NCBI GenBank assembly: GCA_947177425.1
Contig: CAMWUN010000039.1
Location: 1-34,339, forward strand
Reading direction: 5' to 3'
DNA from: an uncultured bacterium
GTDB lineage: Bacteria; Bacillota; Clostridia; Lachnospirales; Lachnospiraceae
Length of the DNA stretch: 34,339 nucleotides
A program made the translations under genes and the position numbers. Under the pieces are notes generated by a model. It ran no database searches. It was not told the DNA's origin and was given only the letters and a program-made list of their open reading frames with translations. Position 1 is the stretch's first letter. The number at the start of each line of letters is the position of its first letter. Positions 24,273-31,948 of the stretch are shown here, piece by piece.

Positions 24273-25592
24273 TTAGTGAGGGCATGTTGTAAAAGTGGTA
24301 GTGCTTATTAATTCACCTTTATATATTGTGTTACATTTGCTACACTTTTGAGCGCTAAAAACTTTTACGGTACACCCAGCACCGTTTTTACTATGTTCAG
24401 CCATTGTTCCACTTTCCCACTCATGTGAACATCCTCTTTGCGGCACTGTCTCATCATATATTGGATAAATGTTACCTTTTTCATCTATAAATATTTTATC
24501 GCTGCTTTCAAATGCTTCATAGTTCACATCCAGATAAGCGGTACTCGCATCTTCTGCCGAAAATGCAATATCCATTGTTTCGTTTATTTGAGTATCTGGC
24601 TCAATTATTACCATTGGCTCTTCATACGCCAAAACAGAAAAAGATGCCGCAGAGAAAACACATATTGCTGCCGACATCATAAAAATAATTGTTCTCATTT
24701 TTGATTTCTTATCGTATCTTTTGTAATTCATAATCATTCTGGTCCTTTCACATAAAACCTTACTACTGCTTCTTAACCCTATAAACATTTTTCCTAATCT
24801 TCTGCCTTCATACACCGCCCTTTCCAAAATCAAATCTCTATAAGCTCTGCGCTCATTTTTATCCATCTGCACAACAACTCTGCAATCGCAAGTCTCTTCG
24901 TCCAAACGCCGCATTTCGTAAAACAGATAATAGCAAAGCGGATTATACCAGTTAATTGCCACAGCCAGCAGCGACAGATACTGGAACATATTGTCAAGAT
25001 TTTTCACATGCATCAGTTCATGTTTCAAAATAACTTCCAGATTGTCCGACCGCATGTCATTTCCCCAAAGGACAACTACAGGTTCAAAGGTTCCTATTGT
25101 AAAAGTCGCCTTTATCCTGTCGCTGTAAAACACCTTAACTTTCCGGTGTAAGTTTATCTGTCCTTTGACCGATGACACTGTCTGCAAAATCTTCTGGTCG
25201 CGAACGGGCTCCATTAAATTCGCCGCTTTACGGAATTGAATGTATTGGTATATCACCACCAGAAACATAATTCCTACCGCGATGACCCAAATGAAGAGCT
25301 TTGCTTCCCTTTGGAATGTTTCTGAGTAATAAAACGCTTTGTTAATGTATTTATATTCCAGATTACTGTAATGATAAACACCTGCGTCCGATTTCCCCAG
25401 ATTCAGAAATTTCAAAACATTCCGCACTGGATACTTCACCATCTGGAATGGCAATATATAAAACATCAGTGCAGTTCTAAGCACCCACTGATAATGTACA
25501 GCATTTATGTATTTCCCTTTCCATGGCTTCAGCATCAGATAAAAGAGTATAATTATGCTTCCAGTTAAGGTCATACATATTTCAATGTTCAT
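24273..25592 (-). CDS. blaR1: BlaR1/MecR1-like M56 metallopeptidase with an unusual Cys-rich sensor tail
   Basis: A 439-aa integral-membrane signal-transducing peptidase. Hydrophobic segments occur at about 8-20, 37-50, 100-116 and 205-225. The zinc protease motif is HELMH (191-195) with EETCD supplying a third ligand (Glu232 or nearby). A last membrane helix lies at about 303-322 and exposes the C-terminal 115 residues outside. Classical BlaR1 has a penicillin-binding domain of about 250 residues there; this protein instead has an acidic stretch and a Cys-rich tail (Cys388, 407, 417, 420 and 437, with CSKC and TTCPH). It therefore probably senses something other than a beta-lactam, or a metal or redox state. 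It is 2 bp after blaI and would cleave that repressor. Confidence 0.85.
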   Translation of the reverse strand: MNIEICMTLTGSIIILFYLMLKPWKGKYINAVHYQWVLRTALMFYILPFQMVKYPVRNVLKFLNLGKSDAGVYHYSNLEYKYINKAFYYSETFQREAKLFIWVIAVGIMFLVVIYQYIQFRKAANLMEPVRDQKILQTVSSVKGQINLHRKVKVFYSDRIKATFTIGTFEPVVVLWGNDMRSDNLEVILKHELMHVKNLDNMFQYLSLLAVAINWYNPLCYYLFYEMRRLDEETCDCRVVVQMDKNERRAYRDLILERAVYEGRRLGKMFIGLRSSSKVLCERTRMIMNYKRYDKKSKMRTIIFMMSAAICVFSAASFSVLAYEEPMVIIEPDTQINETMDIAFSAEDASTAYLDVNYEAFESSDKIFIDEKGNIYPIYDETVPQRGCSHEWESGTMAEHSKNGAGCTVKVFSAQKCSKCNTIYKGELISTTTFTTCPH

Positions 25593-25594
25593 AC

Positions 25595-25960
25595 CTACTC
25601 CTCTAGTATATCTTTTATCCTATTGGCTTCCTCTCTGGTAATCTTTGCCCCTCCCGACAAAGCACATATAAAATTTTTAAAAGAGCCTTCATAAATCTCA
25701 TCAATAAGATTTTCTGCCAGCCTTTTCTTATATTCCTCCCTCGATATGGCAGGTACATACAGATATCTCCTGTCGGCGGAAATTCTTTTAATCAGTCTCT
25801 TTTCCAACAATTTTGACAAAAAATTATTCAATGTTTGTTTTTTTAATTCTTTCCCTTCTTTTTCCGAAAAATACTGAAGCATGTCTCTGGACAGCATCGG
25901 TTCATTTTTATCCCAGAGTAAATCAAGTATGGCTATTTCCATTTCGGACATCTTTTTCAT
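25595..25960 (-). CDS. blaI: BlaI/MecI/CopY-family repressor
   Basis: A 121-aa winged-helix repressor of normal family length. It starts MSEMEIAILDLLWDKNEPMLS, then has the recognition part KKQTLNNFLSKLLEKRLIKR, the wing RRYLYVPAISREEYKK, and a C-terminal dimerisation helix ENLIDEIYEGSFKNFICALSG, where these repressors are cleaved by their M56 partner. It is the first gene of the blaI-blaR1 pair. A box, GTTTACAGTATT, lies about 25 bp upstream and matches those at the promoters of the secreted protein and small RNAs, so it probably represses those promoters as well as its own. Confidence 0.92.
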   Translation of the reverse strand: MKKMSEMEIAILDLLWDKNEPMLSRDMLQYFSEKEGKELKKQTLNNFLSKLLEKRLIKRISADRRYLYVPAISREEYKKRLAENLIDEIYEGSFKNFICALSGGAKITREEANRIKDILEE

Positions 25961-25985
25961 CTTTGCTCTCCTTTGTAGTCTAAAT

Positions 25986-25997
25986 GTTTACAGTATT
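25986..25997 (-). promoter_or_regulatory. Probable BlaI operator ahead of blaI
   Basis: GTTTACAGTATT (plus strand) contains the palindrome TACAGTA. The same core occurs at 18728, 20976, 21409 and 22991, each at a start site. BlaI-type operators have TAC...GTA dyads, so this fits the family. A TTGACA lies at 26033-26028 but without a good -10 at normal spacing, so the exact promoter is unclear. Confidence 0.5.
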
Positions 25998-26058
25998 AAC
26001 TTAACCCCAATATTCTTCCTTTTCCCCTGTCAATTTCTTTCTACCATAAACCACCTCC

Positions 26059-26148
26059 TTAACGCCTGAACTTCACCCGGATGAAAATGCCATCCTGCAA
26101 TCTGATATAACCTTCTGTCTTCTTCCGGGTCTTTTCCTTATATATCAT
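26059..26148 (-). CDS. Possible 29-aa basic small ORF in the gap upstream of blaI
   Basis: The 25998-26220 gap holds no clear gene. A minus-strand frame encodes a basic peptide (MIYKEKTRKKTEGYIRLQDG, then IFIRVKFRR), and its stop overlaps a strong AAGGAGG that precedes a five-codon frame MVERN. Another frame in the same stretch reads DPEEDRRLYQIAGWHF, so this may instead be the end of a lost gene. No family is recognised. Confidence 0.2.
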   Translation of the reverse strand: MIYKEKTRKKTEGYIRLQDGIFIRVKFRR

Positions 26149-26220
26149 TATATGCCATCAATCCCAATTTCACAAGGGCACTTCCATACAAATTTACTGC
26201 GAAATATTGCTATTGTTAAT

Positions 26221-26291
26221 GTTCACACAGACCTGCGCATTTACTGTGCTGGTCGTAAGAAAGTGATTCGAGAATGCAAAAATCCCATTGC
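26221..26291 (+). repeat. 5' part of the 125-bp dispersed palindromic repeat
   Basis: Starts GTTCACACAGACCTGCGCAT and follows the complete copy (15217-15341, other strand) to AATCCCATTGC at 26291. There it breaks at the centre of the inner hairpin, and unrelated sequence follows. It lies 17 bp beyond the stop of the first Rpn-family gene. The half-element shape suggests a deletion or insertion event at the hairpin tip. Confidence 0.8.
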
Positions 26292-26307
26292 ATTGTCTGT
26301 CTGAAAA

Positions 26308-27204
26308 TCACTTGTCTGCCAATTGCGCATATATTTTTTCATAATTATAGGCACAATTTTCTGCCGTCTGGTAAATCTCTTCCACGTAATCAATACTTTC
26401 TCCAAAATCATCCGCTATCTCTTCCGGGGTACTGCCCTTTTGCAGCATCCTGCACACAAGCTGAACCAGTTTCCTGCTTTCCCCCTCCTTCATTCCTACC
26501 TCCATTCCTTTTTTCATGCCCTCTTCAAGCCCTTCGTCTCTGGCATATGCCTTTTCTTCCCAGAACTGCATATATTTCACCCCCATTTTTTCCGACCTTC
26601 TGATTTTCCTTACCCTTTCATGGATACGCTTTATCCTGCCGCTTTTTATCCGGTCTGCTGTTTCGTCTGTGGACGATGTTATGTATGCCATGAAATCCAA
26701 AAATTCCTGTGAGAAACTATTCCTGTTCTTCCCTTTCGTATTTATAAATACCCGGACTGCACCGTCCCCTATCTTTAAATCAGGACACTCCCTGCAGGCT
26801 CCTTCAAAGGTATACCTGTATAATCCCCGCCTGAATAAGTCAAATGGCGCTATCAATATGAAACAGGTATCATTGAGCAGATTAAAATCCTTACTTCCCG
26901 GCTCTAACAGCGACACGTCAAGCTGTGCCTGATAGTAGCGGCTCCTTTTCTTTAAATTTCCGGTGTCCCTTTTCTGCATCTCAGAGTAATAAAGGGTTCC
27001 TTTCCTGTCCATACTCACCACATCCAGCCTGATCTGCCGAAGCTGTGGTGATACTCTTAATTCCTTTTCCGTCTCCGGCCTGGCAAGCAGGTCTATCTCA
27101 TTCTCAAGCAGGATACTGACTGCCGCCTGGTATGCCTCCTTATCCTCCATTGTTTCATCAAACAGGAACCTGTCCACCAGATTCAGTTCTTCCAGTTTTG
27201 TCAC
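26308..27204 (-). CDS. Rpn/PD-(D/E)XK nuclease-family protein, copy 1, start codon apparently lost
   Basis: A 298-aa member of the Rpn-type recombination-promoting nuclease / putative transposase family (PD-(D/E)XK fold). Catalytic positions are Asp61 (RQIRLDVVS) and Glu75, Gln77 (YYSEMQKRD). The tail has EGLEEGMKKGMEVGMKEGES and a helical end. Copy 2 starts with an ATG seven bases after GGAGG; here that codon is ATT (27217-27219). The next in-frame start is the GTG at 27204, 22 bases from GGAGG, so translation is probably poor. The central 620 bp are identical to copy 2. Confidence 0.8.
   Translation of the reverse strand: MTKLEELNLVDRFLFDETMEDKEAYQAAVSILLENEIDLLARPETEKELRVSPQLRQIRLDVVSMDRKGTLYYSEMQKRDTGNLKKRSRYYQAQLDVSLLEPGSKDFNLLNDTCFILIAPFDLFRRGLYRYTFEGACRECPDLKIGDGAVRVFINTKGKNRNSFSQEFLDFMAYITSSTDETADRIKSGRIKRIHERVRKIRRSEKMGVKYMQFWEEKAYARDEGLEEGMKKGMEVGMKEGESRKLVQLVCRMLQKGSTPEEIADDFGESIDYVEEIYQTAENCAYNYEKIYAQLADK
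26537..27159 (-). repeat. Identical tract shared by the two Rpn genes, copy A
   Basis: By eye this 623-bp stretch equals 28261-28883 base for base. On both sides the copies drop to about one difference in six bases, including the 3' ends of the genes. The pattern fits recent gene conversion between older duplicates. Confidence 0.8.
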
Positions 27205-27224
27205 TACATTTTCCGCAATGCATT

Positions 27225-27480
27225 TTCCTCCTTTGCGCAGGAAAATGCTACATAGTACCGGTAAACAACATCACTGAACCTTCATCCATACATTCATGCC
27301 TGTTCCGTCATTTTTCACAGTTTTCCTGCTCTATTTAAATTGTTGGGTTCTTAAAAGCAGGATTTCGGGATATGAGAACAGATATTCCACAAGACACAGC
27401 ATGACTGCTGTTATACAAGCTTCCGCTTAAAGAAATCATTTGCTTTTTATACAGTATAACATAATAACATTTTTTCATCA
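27225..27480 (-). repeat. Duplicated, diverged upstream flank of Rpn copy 1
   Basis: This gap holds no gene. It matches 28962-29215 in blocks: TATTTAAATTGTTGGGTTCT, GATTTCGGGATATGAGAACA, CACAGCATGAC and ATACAGTATAACA. So the ancestral duplication covered gene plus upstream region. ATACAGTAT resembles the BlaI-type box but is not at a clear promoter. Confidence 0.65.
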
Positions 27481-27508
27481 TATCTTCTTACTGCTAAGCC
27501 GGGAATTT

Positions 27509-27982
27509 TTATCCCTCCGCCAGCTTACATACATCCACCCATCCTTCTTCCCCGGCATATTTCTCCAATTCCGGTATGGTAAGTTCTATGGCGCTGTTAC
27601 TGCTGCCGCAGGCTGGAAATACAGTTTCAAACCGCTTTAAGGACTCGTCCAGATAAACCTTTACGCCTTCCTTAACTGCAAAAGGACAGACGCCTCCCAC
27701 ATGATGTCCTACCAGTTCCGTTACCTGCTCTGGCGGAAGCATCCTGGCTTTTGTGCCAAAGAACTTTTTATATTTGCCATTATCAATTTTTACGTCGCCT
27801 GCGGCAACAATCAGAACCGCCTTCCCCTCTACCAGAAAAGAAAGGGTTTTGGCAATCCGCTGGGGCTCGCAGTTAAGGGCTTCAGCCGCCAGTGCCACTG
27901 TTGCGCTGGATACGTCAAACTCCCTGATTCTCCCTTCCATACCATATGCTTTAAAATATTCCCTTACTTTATCAATTGCCAT
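27509..27982 (-). CDS. YbaK/ProX-family aminoacyl-tRNA deacylase
   Basis: A 157-aa protein of the YbaK/EbsC/ProXp editing family, which removes wrongly attached amino acids (typically Cys, Ala or Ser) from tRNA-Pro. Family marks are the N-terminal VREYFKAYGME, ALNCEPQRIAKTLSFLVEGK with the conserved Lys, VKIDNGKYKKFFGTKARMLPPE, GHHVGGVCPFAVKEGVKVYLDESL and the end FPACGSSNSAIELTIPELE. The ATG at 27994 overlaps GGAG, so I use the ATG at 27982, six bases after GGAG. It begins inside the end of Rpn copy 2, so it is probably translated with that gene. It lies between the two Rpn copies. Confidence 0.88.
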   Translation of the reverse strand: MAIDKVREYFKAYGMEGRIREFDVSSATVALAAEALNCEPQRIAKTLSFLVEGKAVLIVAAGDVKIDNGKYKKFFGTKARMLPPEQVTELVGHHVGGVCPFAVKEGVKVYLDESLKRFETVFPACGSSNSAIELTIPELEKYAGEEGWVDVCKLAEG

Positions 27983-28943
27983 AATAAACTCCATTTCTGC
28001 TGTCTGCTAACTGCACATATATTTTTTCGTAATCATAGGCATACTTTTCTGCGGCCTGGCAAACCGCTTCCACATAATCAATGCTTTCCTCCAAATCAGC
28101 CGCAATCTCTTCCGGGGTATTGCCCCTTTGCAGCATCCTGCATATAAGCTGCATCAGTTTCCTGCTTTCCCCTTCTTTCATGCCTTCTTTCATGCCTTTT
28201 TTTAAACCTTTTTCCATGCCCTCCTTCAGACCTTTTGCGTGTCCCTCTTCAAGCCCTTCCTCTCTGGCATATGCCTTTTCTTCCCAGAACTGCATATATT
28301 TCACCCCCATTTTTTCCGACCTTCTGATTTTCCTTACCCTTTCATGGATACGCTTTATCCTGCCGCTTTTTATCCGGTCTGCTGTTTCGTCTGTGGACGA
28401 TGTTATGTATGCCATGAAATCCAAAAATTCCTGTGAGAAACTATTCCTGTTCTTCCCTTTCGTATTTATAAATACCCGGACTGCACCGTCCCCTATCTTT
28501 AAATCAGGACACTCCCTGCAGGCTCCTTCAAAGGTATACCTGTATAATCCCCGCCTGAATAAGTCAAATGGCGCTATCAATATGAAACAGGTATCATTGA
28601 GCAGATTAAAATCCTTACTTCCCGGCTCTAACAGCGACACGTCAAGCTGTGCCTGATAGTAGCGGCTCCTTTTCTTTAAATTTCCGGTGTCCCTTTTCTG
28701 CATCTCAGAGTAATAAAGGGTTCCTTTCCTGTCCATACTCACCACATCCAGCCTGATCTGCCGAAGCTGTGGTGATACTCTTAATTCCTTTTCCGTCTCC
28801 GGCCTGGCAAGCAGGTCTATCTCATTCTCAAGCAGGATACTGACTGCCGCCTGGTATGCCTCCTTATCCTCCATTGTTTCATCGAACAGGAACCTGTCCA
28901 TCAGATTCAGTTCTTCCAGTTTTGTCACTGCGTTTTCTGCCAT
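27972..28943 (-). CDS. Rpn/PD-(D/E)XK nuclease-family protein, copy 2
   Basis: A 323-aa intact paralogue of copy 1, with Asp66, Glu80 and Gln82 as the likely catalytic residues. The start is ATG (MAENAVTKL) with AAGGAGG seven bases before. The tail has an expanded glycine-glutamate repeat, EEGHAKGLKEGMEKGLKKGM then KEGMKEGES. This is about five G-x-x-x units more than copy 1, consistent with slippage in a short DNA repeat at 28176-28260. The C-terminus also differs (ADSRNGVYYGN). Its 3' end overlaps the ybaK-like gene. The family can cut DNA and has been linked to horizontal transfer; activity here is inferred. Confidence 0.85.
   Translation of the reverse strand: MAENAVTKLEELNLMDRFLFDETMEDKEAYQAAVSILLENEIDLLARPETEKELRVSPQLRQIRLDVVSMDRKGTLYYSEMQKRDTGNLKKRSRYYQAQLDVSLLEPGSKDFNLLNDTCFILIAPFDLFRRGLYRYTFEGACRECPDLKIGDGAVRVFINTKGKNRNSFSQEFLDFMAYITSSTDETADRIKSGRIKRIHERVRKIRRSEKMGVKYMQFWEEKAYAREEGLEEGHAKGLKEGMEKGLKKGMKEGMKEGESRKLMQLICRMLQRGNTPEEIAADLEESIDYVEAVCQAAEKYAYDYEKIYVQLADSRNGVYYGN
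28261..28883 (-). repeat. Identical tract shared by the two Rpn genes, copy B
   Basis: The matching partner of 26537-27159. I saw no difference in the tract; the first differences are at 28260 and 28884. Confidence 0.8.
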
Positions 28944-28961
28944 GCATTTTCCTCCTTTGGG

Positions 28962-29215
28962 CAGGAAAACGCCGTTCCTGTACCGATAAATATCTCACCG
29001 GGCGAATCAGGATAAACGACTCTGGCCACGCGTCCATGCCTGTTCCATCATTCTTCACAGATTTTCCTGCTTTATTTAAATTATTGGGTTCTTAAAAGCA
29101 GGATTTCGGGATATGAGAACAGACATTCCATAAGACACAGCATGACCGCTGCAAAATAAGCTTTCACTTAAAGAAATCATATGCTTTGCATACAGTATAA
29201 CACAATAACATTTAT
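28962..29215 (-). repeat. Duplicated, diverged upstream flank of Rpn copy 2
   Basis: The gap upstream of copy 2 aligns in blocks with 27225-27480 (GGGTTCTTAAAAGCAGGATT, then GGGATATGAGAACAGA). No gene is seen. The promoter of copy 2 must lie here, but no hexamer pair is convincing. Confidence 0.6.
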
Positions 29216-29277
29216 TTTAAAACAACTATTTTAAAATTTCATCCAACAAATGCGGCAAAAAGTAAAACCGCAAAATA

Positions 29278-29306
29278 AGCCGGGACTCTGATATAGATTC
29301 CCGGCT
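29278..29306 (-). terminator. Intrinsic terminator of the SPOCS/LysM gene
   Basis: AGCCGGGA (29278-29285) pairs with TCCCGGCT (29299-29306). On the minus strand TATTTTGCGGTTTT follows, and on the plus strand CTTCTTAATATTTTTT follows, so it may work both ways. It is 48 bp after the stop of the gene at 29354. Confidence 0.75.
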
Positions 29307-29353
29307 CTTCTTAATATTTTTTATGAAACAGGGCGCAGCATCTTCCTCATCTC

Positions 29354-30928
29354 TTACACATTTTTTACTACCAGAATTTTATCCCCTGCCTTCACTTCGT
29401 CGGAAGTCAGGTCATTGGTCTGCTTGATTACCGATACAGGTACATAATAGCGCTTTCCGATATCCCAGAGGCTTTCTCCTTCTTTCACCATATATACCGC
29501 GATTCCCGGAAGGGATTCCATTTTTTCCATATCCGGTTCGGTGACAATGATTTCCTCCACAATCTTTTCCTGCCACTGCTGGTAAACGTTTGCCCTGAAA
29601 AACAGGACACATTTCACATCCACTTCTCCGTTGTCAATAATAGCCGCCGTCACCTGGTCGATAAACGCCTGTACCGGATAGATACAGTTTTCGTTGATTT
29701 CCTCTGCCTCCAGCATATAGCTGAACGGTATGACACCTTTAATCACGCCGTATTTATTTTCATCGGTGCTGCACTCATAAAACATCTGGACGTTCACCAC
29801 TCCGGTCAGTTCGATTCCGCTCTCACAGGGATTTTTCCCCGTAATCTGCAGTGTACTTGAGGTGTGAAGTATTTTGTGAAGTACGGCTTTTTCATCCTCA
29901 CATTTAAAGTGTCCTGACAGCTTTACCTTACCGCTGTTTCTTGAAAGAAGTTTTCTGAATTCCGCGTTTTTTGATACCACTGACACTTCCTTCACCACAC
30001 CGTATACATCGGAAAGAATGTCGATTTTTTCTTCCTCATAGACGCAGATATCCAAATCCAGACACTGCTCAAATGTGATGACTCTTTCTTCACCGTCAAA
30101 ATCCGGCCTTACCTCTACTTCCCTGTCCTCGGCGCTGAAACGGATTTCCGGTATCATGCCTTCCTTTGCACCGGGGCAGTCCAGACTTCCCGCAAAAGGA
30201 AGGGTCGTCTCGTAATGGCAGATTTCTTCCTCCTCGCCTTCTCCCCTGTACAGGAAAAAGGCACGCAGTTCTCCCTGCACGGAAATCTTATCCTCAAGAA
30301 CCTTAAACTCCACCGCCTCCGGCAGTATTTCCGACCAGATCATGGCAAAAATATTGGGAAAGCTCCCCGGAATTTCCACTTCTTCCTTTACTCTGAAAAT
30401 ATCCTTTTTCTTGATGGCCATTGCTGCCACGTCCAGGGTTTTCTTACGGAACTCCACCGGTTCCTCGCTGTATAAATCCACCGCCGTCTCTTCGTCACAG
30501 ATTTCCTCGCAGGCAAGGAAAAGGGTCATCACCGACTGTACACTTAACTTTCTGGAATTGATAAGACCTACGCTTAAATCCTCCAGTTCCCAGTTTACAT
30601 TTACATTGTCCCCGCCTCTGATTCCCTCCATAAAAACCATCTCGTCAAAAGGAATATCCCCTTCCATCTCCGCAACATCGCTTCCCCCCGAAGCGGAAGC
30701 GCCTTTGTCCGTCAGATAGAGAACATGAAATACCAGTTTTCCCTTGACGCTTGCATGGTCGTCAGTCACTTTCACCTCTTCAATTATCACATTTCCTCTA
30801 TCCATGATCAGCTTTGCAGCATCAGGCCGGGAATCAGATATAATTACGTCATCCTCTAAAGTCATCTGGGTCTGCGCCTTGCATTTGATGCAGTCCATAT
30901 GTATGTTCCGCTTAATTAACTCCACCAA
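29354..30928 (-). CDS. SPOCS-domain (DUF3794) protein with C-terminal LysM
   Basis: A 524-aa protein of the clostridial SPOCS/LysM type found in spore coat and envelope proteins. Repeated SPOCS-like modules are visible: VIIEEVKVTDDHASVKGKLV, ISVQGELRAFFLYRGEGEEE, EVSVVSKNAEFRKLLSRNSG and TGVVNVQMFYECSTDENKYG. The last 47 residues are LysM (VYMVKEGESLWDIGKRYYVP, then SVIKQTNDLTSDEVKAGDKI). No signal peptide is seen, which fits assembly in the mother cell. The start is GTG, seven bases after GGGAGG. That ribosome site is one arm of a 9-bp hairpin, so translation may be restrained. It is transcribed alone and ends at a terminator. Confidence 0.87.
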   Translation of the reverse strand: MVELIKRNIHMDCIKCKAQTQMTLEDDVIISDSRPDAAKLIMDRGNVIIEEVKVTDDHASVKGKLVFHVLYLTDKGASASGGSDVAEMEGDIPFDEMVFMEGIRGGDNVNVNWELEDLSVGLINSRKLSVQSVMTLFLACEEICDEETAVDLYSEEPVEFRKKTLDVAAMAIKKKDIFRVKEEVEIPGSFPNIFAMIWSEILPEAVEFKVLEDKISVQGELRAFFLYRGEGEEEEICHYETTLPFAGSLDCPGAKEGMIPEIRFSAEDREVEVRPDFDGEERVITFEQCLDLDICVYEEEKIDILSDVYGVVKEVSVVSKNAEFRKLLSRNSGKVKLSGHFKCEDEKAVLHKILHTSSTLQITGKNPCESGIELTGVVNVQMFYECSTDENKYGVIKGVIPFSYMLEAEEINENCIYPVQAFIDQVTAAIIDNGEVDVKCVLFFRANVYQQWQEKIVEEIIVTEPDMEKMESLPGIAVYMVKEGESLWDIGKRYYVPVSVIKQTNDLTSDEVKAGDKILVVKNV

Positions 30929-30932
30929 AAAA

Positions 30933-30975
30933 CCTCCCTGAATTCTACTTAATGTAAATGTATGAATCAGGGAGG
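30933..30975 (-). promoter_or_regulatory. Leader hairpin covering the SPOCS gene ribosome site
   Basis: CCTCCCTGA (30933-30941) and TCAGGGAGG (30967-30975) are perfect complements with a 25-base loop; GAA and TTC extend the stem past one bulge. On the minus strand the arm nearest the GTG contains GGGAGG, the ribosome site. No promoter is convincing upstream, and the 30976-31042 stretch contains two GGTCTTT repeats only. Confidence 0.55.
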
Positions 30976-31042
30976 CAAAGTATGACTTGATATCGCACCT
31001 GCCAGCAAAAAGAAGGTCTTTGGTCTTTTCCCAGACTGTTCC

Positions 31043-31948
31043 CTACTCCCGGATGCCGTCAATCAGTTCATAAATATCCTCAATTCCATATTTTTTCATA
31101 TATGCCTCAATTCCTTCCGCCACTTCTGCTGTTGCATAGGGATTAACAAAATTCATGGCTCCCACTGCCACTGCGCTGGCCCCTGCCAGAAGGAACTCTA
31201 TGGCATCTTCTGCAGTCCCGATACCGCCCATGCCAATAACGGGAATTTTCACTGCATGGGAAGCCTGATATACCATCCGCACTGCTATGGGCTTAATGGC
31301 AGGACCGGAAAGCCCCCCTGTCTTGTTTGCCAGCACAAAAGCCCGCTTGTGGATGTCGATTTTCATGCCTGTCAGGGTATTGATCAGAGAAATGGCATCT
31401 GCCCCTGCTGCCTCCGCCGCCTTTGCCATCTCCCCAATGTCTGTGACATTAGGACTCAGCTTCATGATTATGGGCTGTTTTGCCTTTGCCTTAATCTGGG
31501 ACGTAATGTCATACAGACAGTCCGCCTTTTGTCCAAATGCAATGGCCCCTTCTTTTACATTGGGGCAGGACACGTTAATCTCAAGCATGTCCACCGGTTC
31601 CTCCCCAAGCCGTTCCACCACTTCCAGATAATCCTCCACACTTTTTCCGCAGACATTAACGATAATTTTTGTATCGTATTTTTTTAAAAAAGGAATGTCT
31701 CTCTCTATCAGCACATCAACCCCCGGATTCTGCAGGCCGATTGCATTGAGCATACCTCCATAGACTTCCGCCACTCTGGGCACTGGATTGCCTGGCCAGG
31801 GTACATTGGCAACGCCTTTCGTCACCACTGCTCCCAAACGGTTCAAATCCACAAAATCGCTGTATTCCATACCGGAGCCAAAGGTTCCCGAAGCTGTCAT
31901 AACGGGATTTTTGAACTCCACCCCTGCAATATTTACCTTTGTATTCAT
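31043..31948 (-). CDS. pyrD: Dihydroorotate dehydrogenase, class 1B catalytic subunit
   Basis: A 301-aa FMN enzyme that oxidises dihydroorotate to orotate in pyrimidine synthesis. With PyrK it uses NAD as acceptor. Family marks are TASGTFGSGMEYSDFVDLN, KGVANVPWPGNPVPRVAE, GLQNPGVDVL, the active-site EINVSCPNVKEG with Cys128 (Cys marks class 1), and the FMN phosphate loops VIGMGGIGTAEDAIEFLLAG and ASAVAVGAMNFVNP. Its ATG overlaps the pyrK stop by one base (TGATG), so it is translationally coupled. It is the last gene of the pyrC-pyrK-pyrD cluster. Confidence 0.97.
   Translation of the reverse strand: MNTKVNIAGVEFKNPVMTASGTFGSGMEYSDFVDLNRLGAVVTKGVANVPWPGNPVPRVAEVYGGMLNAIGLQNPGVDVLIERDIPFLKKYDTKIIVNVCGKSVEDYLEVVERLGEEPVDMLEINVSCPNVKEGAIAFGQKADCLYDITSQIKAKAKQPIIMKLSPNVTDIGEMAKAAEAAGADAISLINTLTGMKIDIHKRAFVLANKTGGLSGPAIKPIAVRMVYQASHAVKIPVIGMGGIGTAEDAIEFLLAGASAVAVGAMNFVNPYATAEVAEGIEAYMKKYGIEDIYELIDGIRE

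Noticed and set aside
27449-27457. ATACAGTAT as another BlaI-type box (also near 29190)
   Set aside because: It is part of the duplicated Rpn flank and not at a recognisable promoter start, so chance or repeat history explains it.
28081-28656. 191-aa plus-strand open frame
   Set aside because: Antisense to Rpn copy 2; the same shadow occurs at copy 1.
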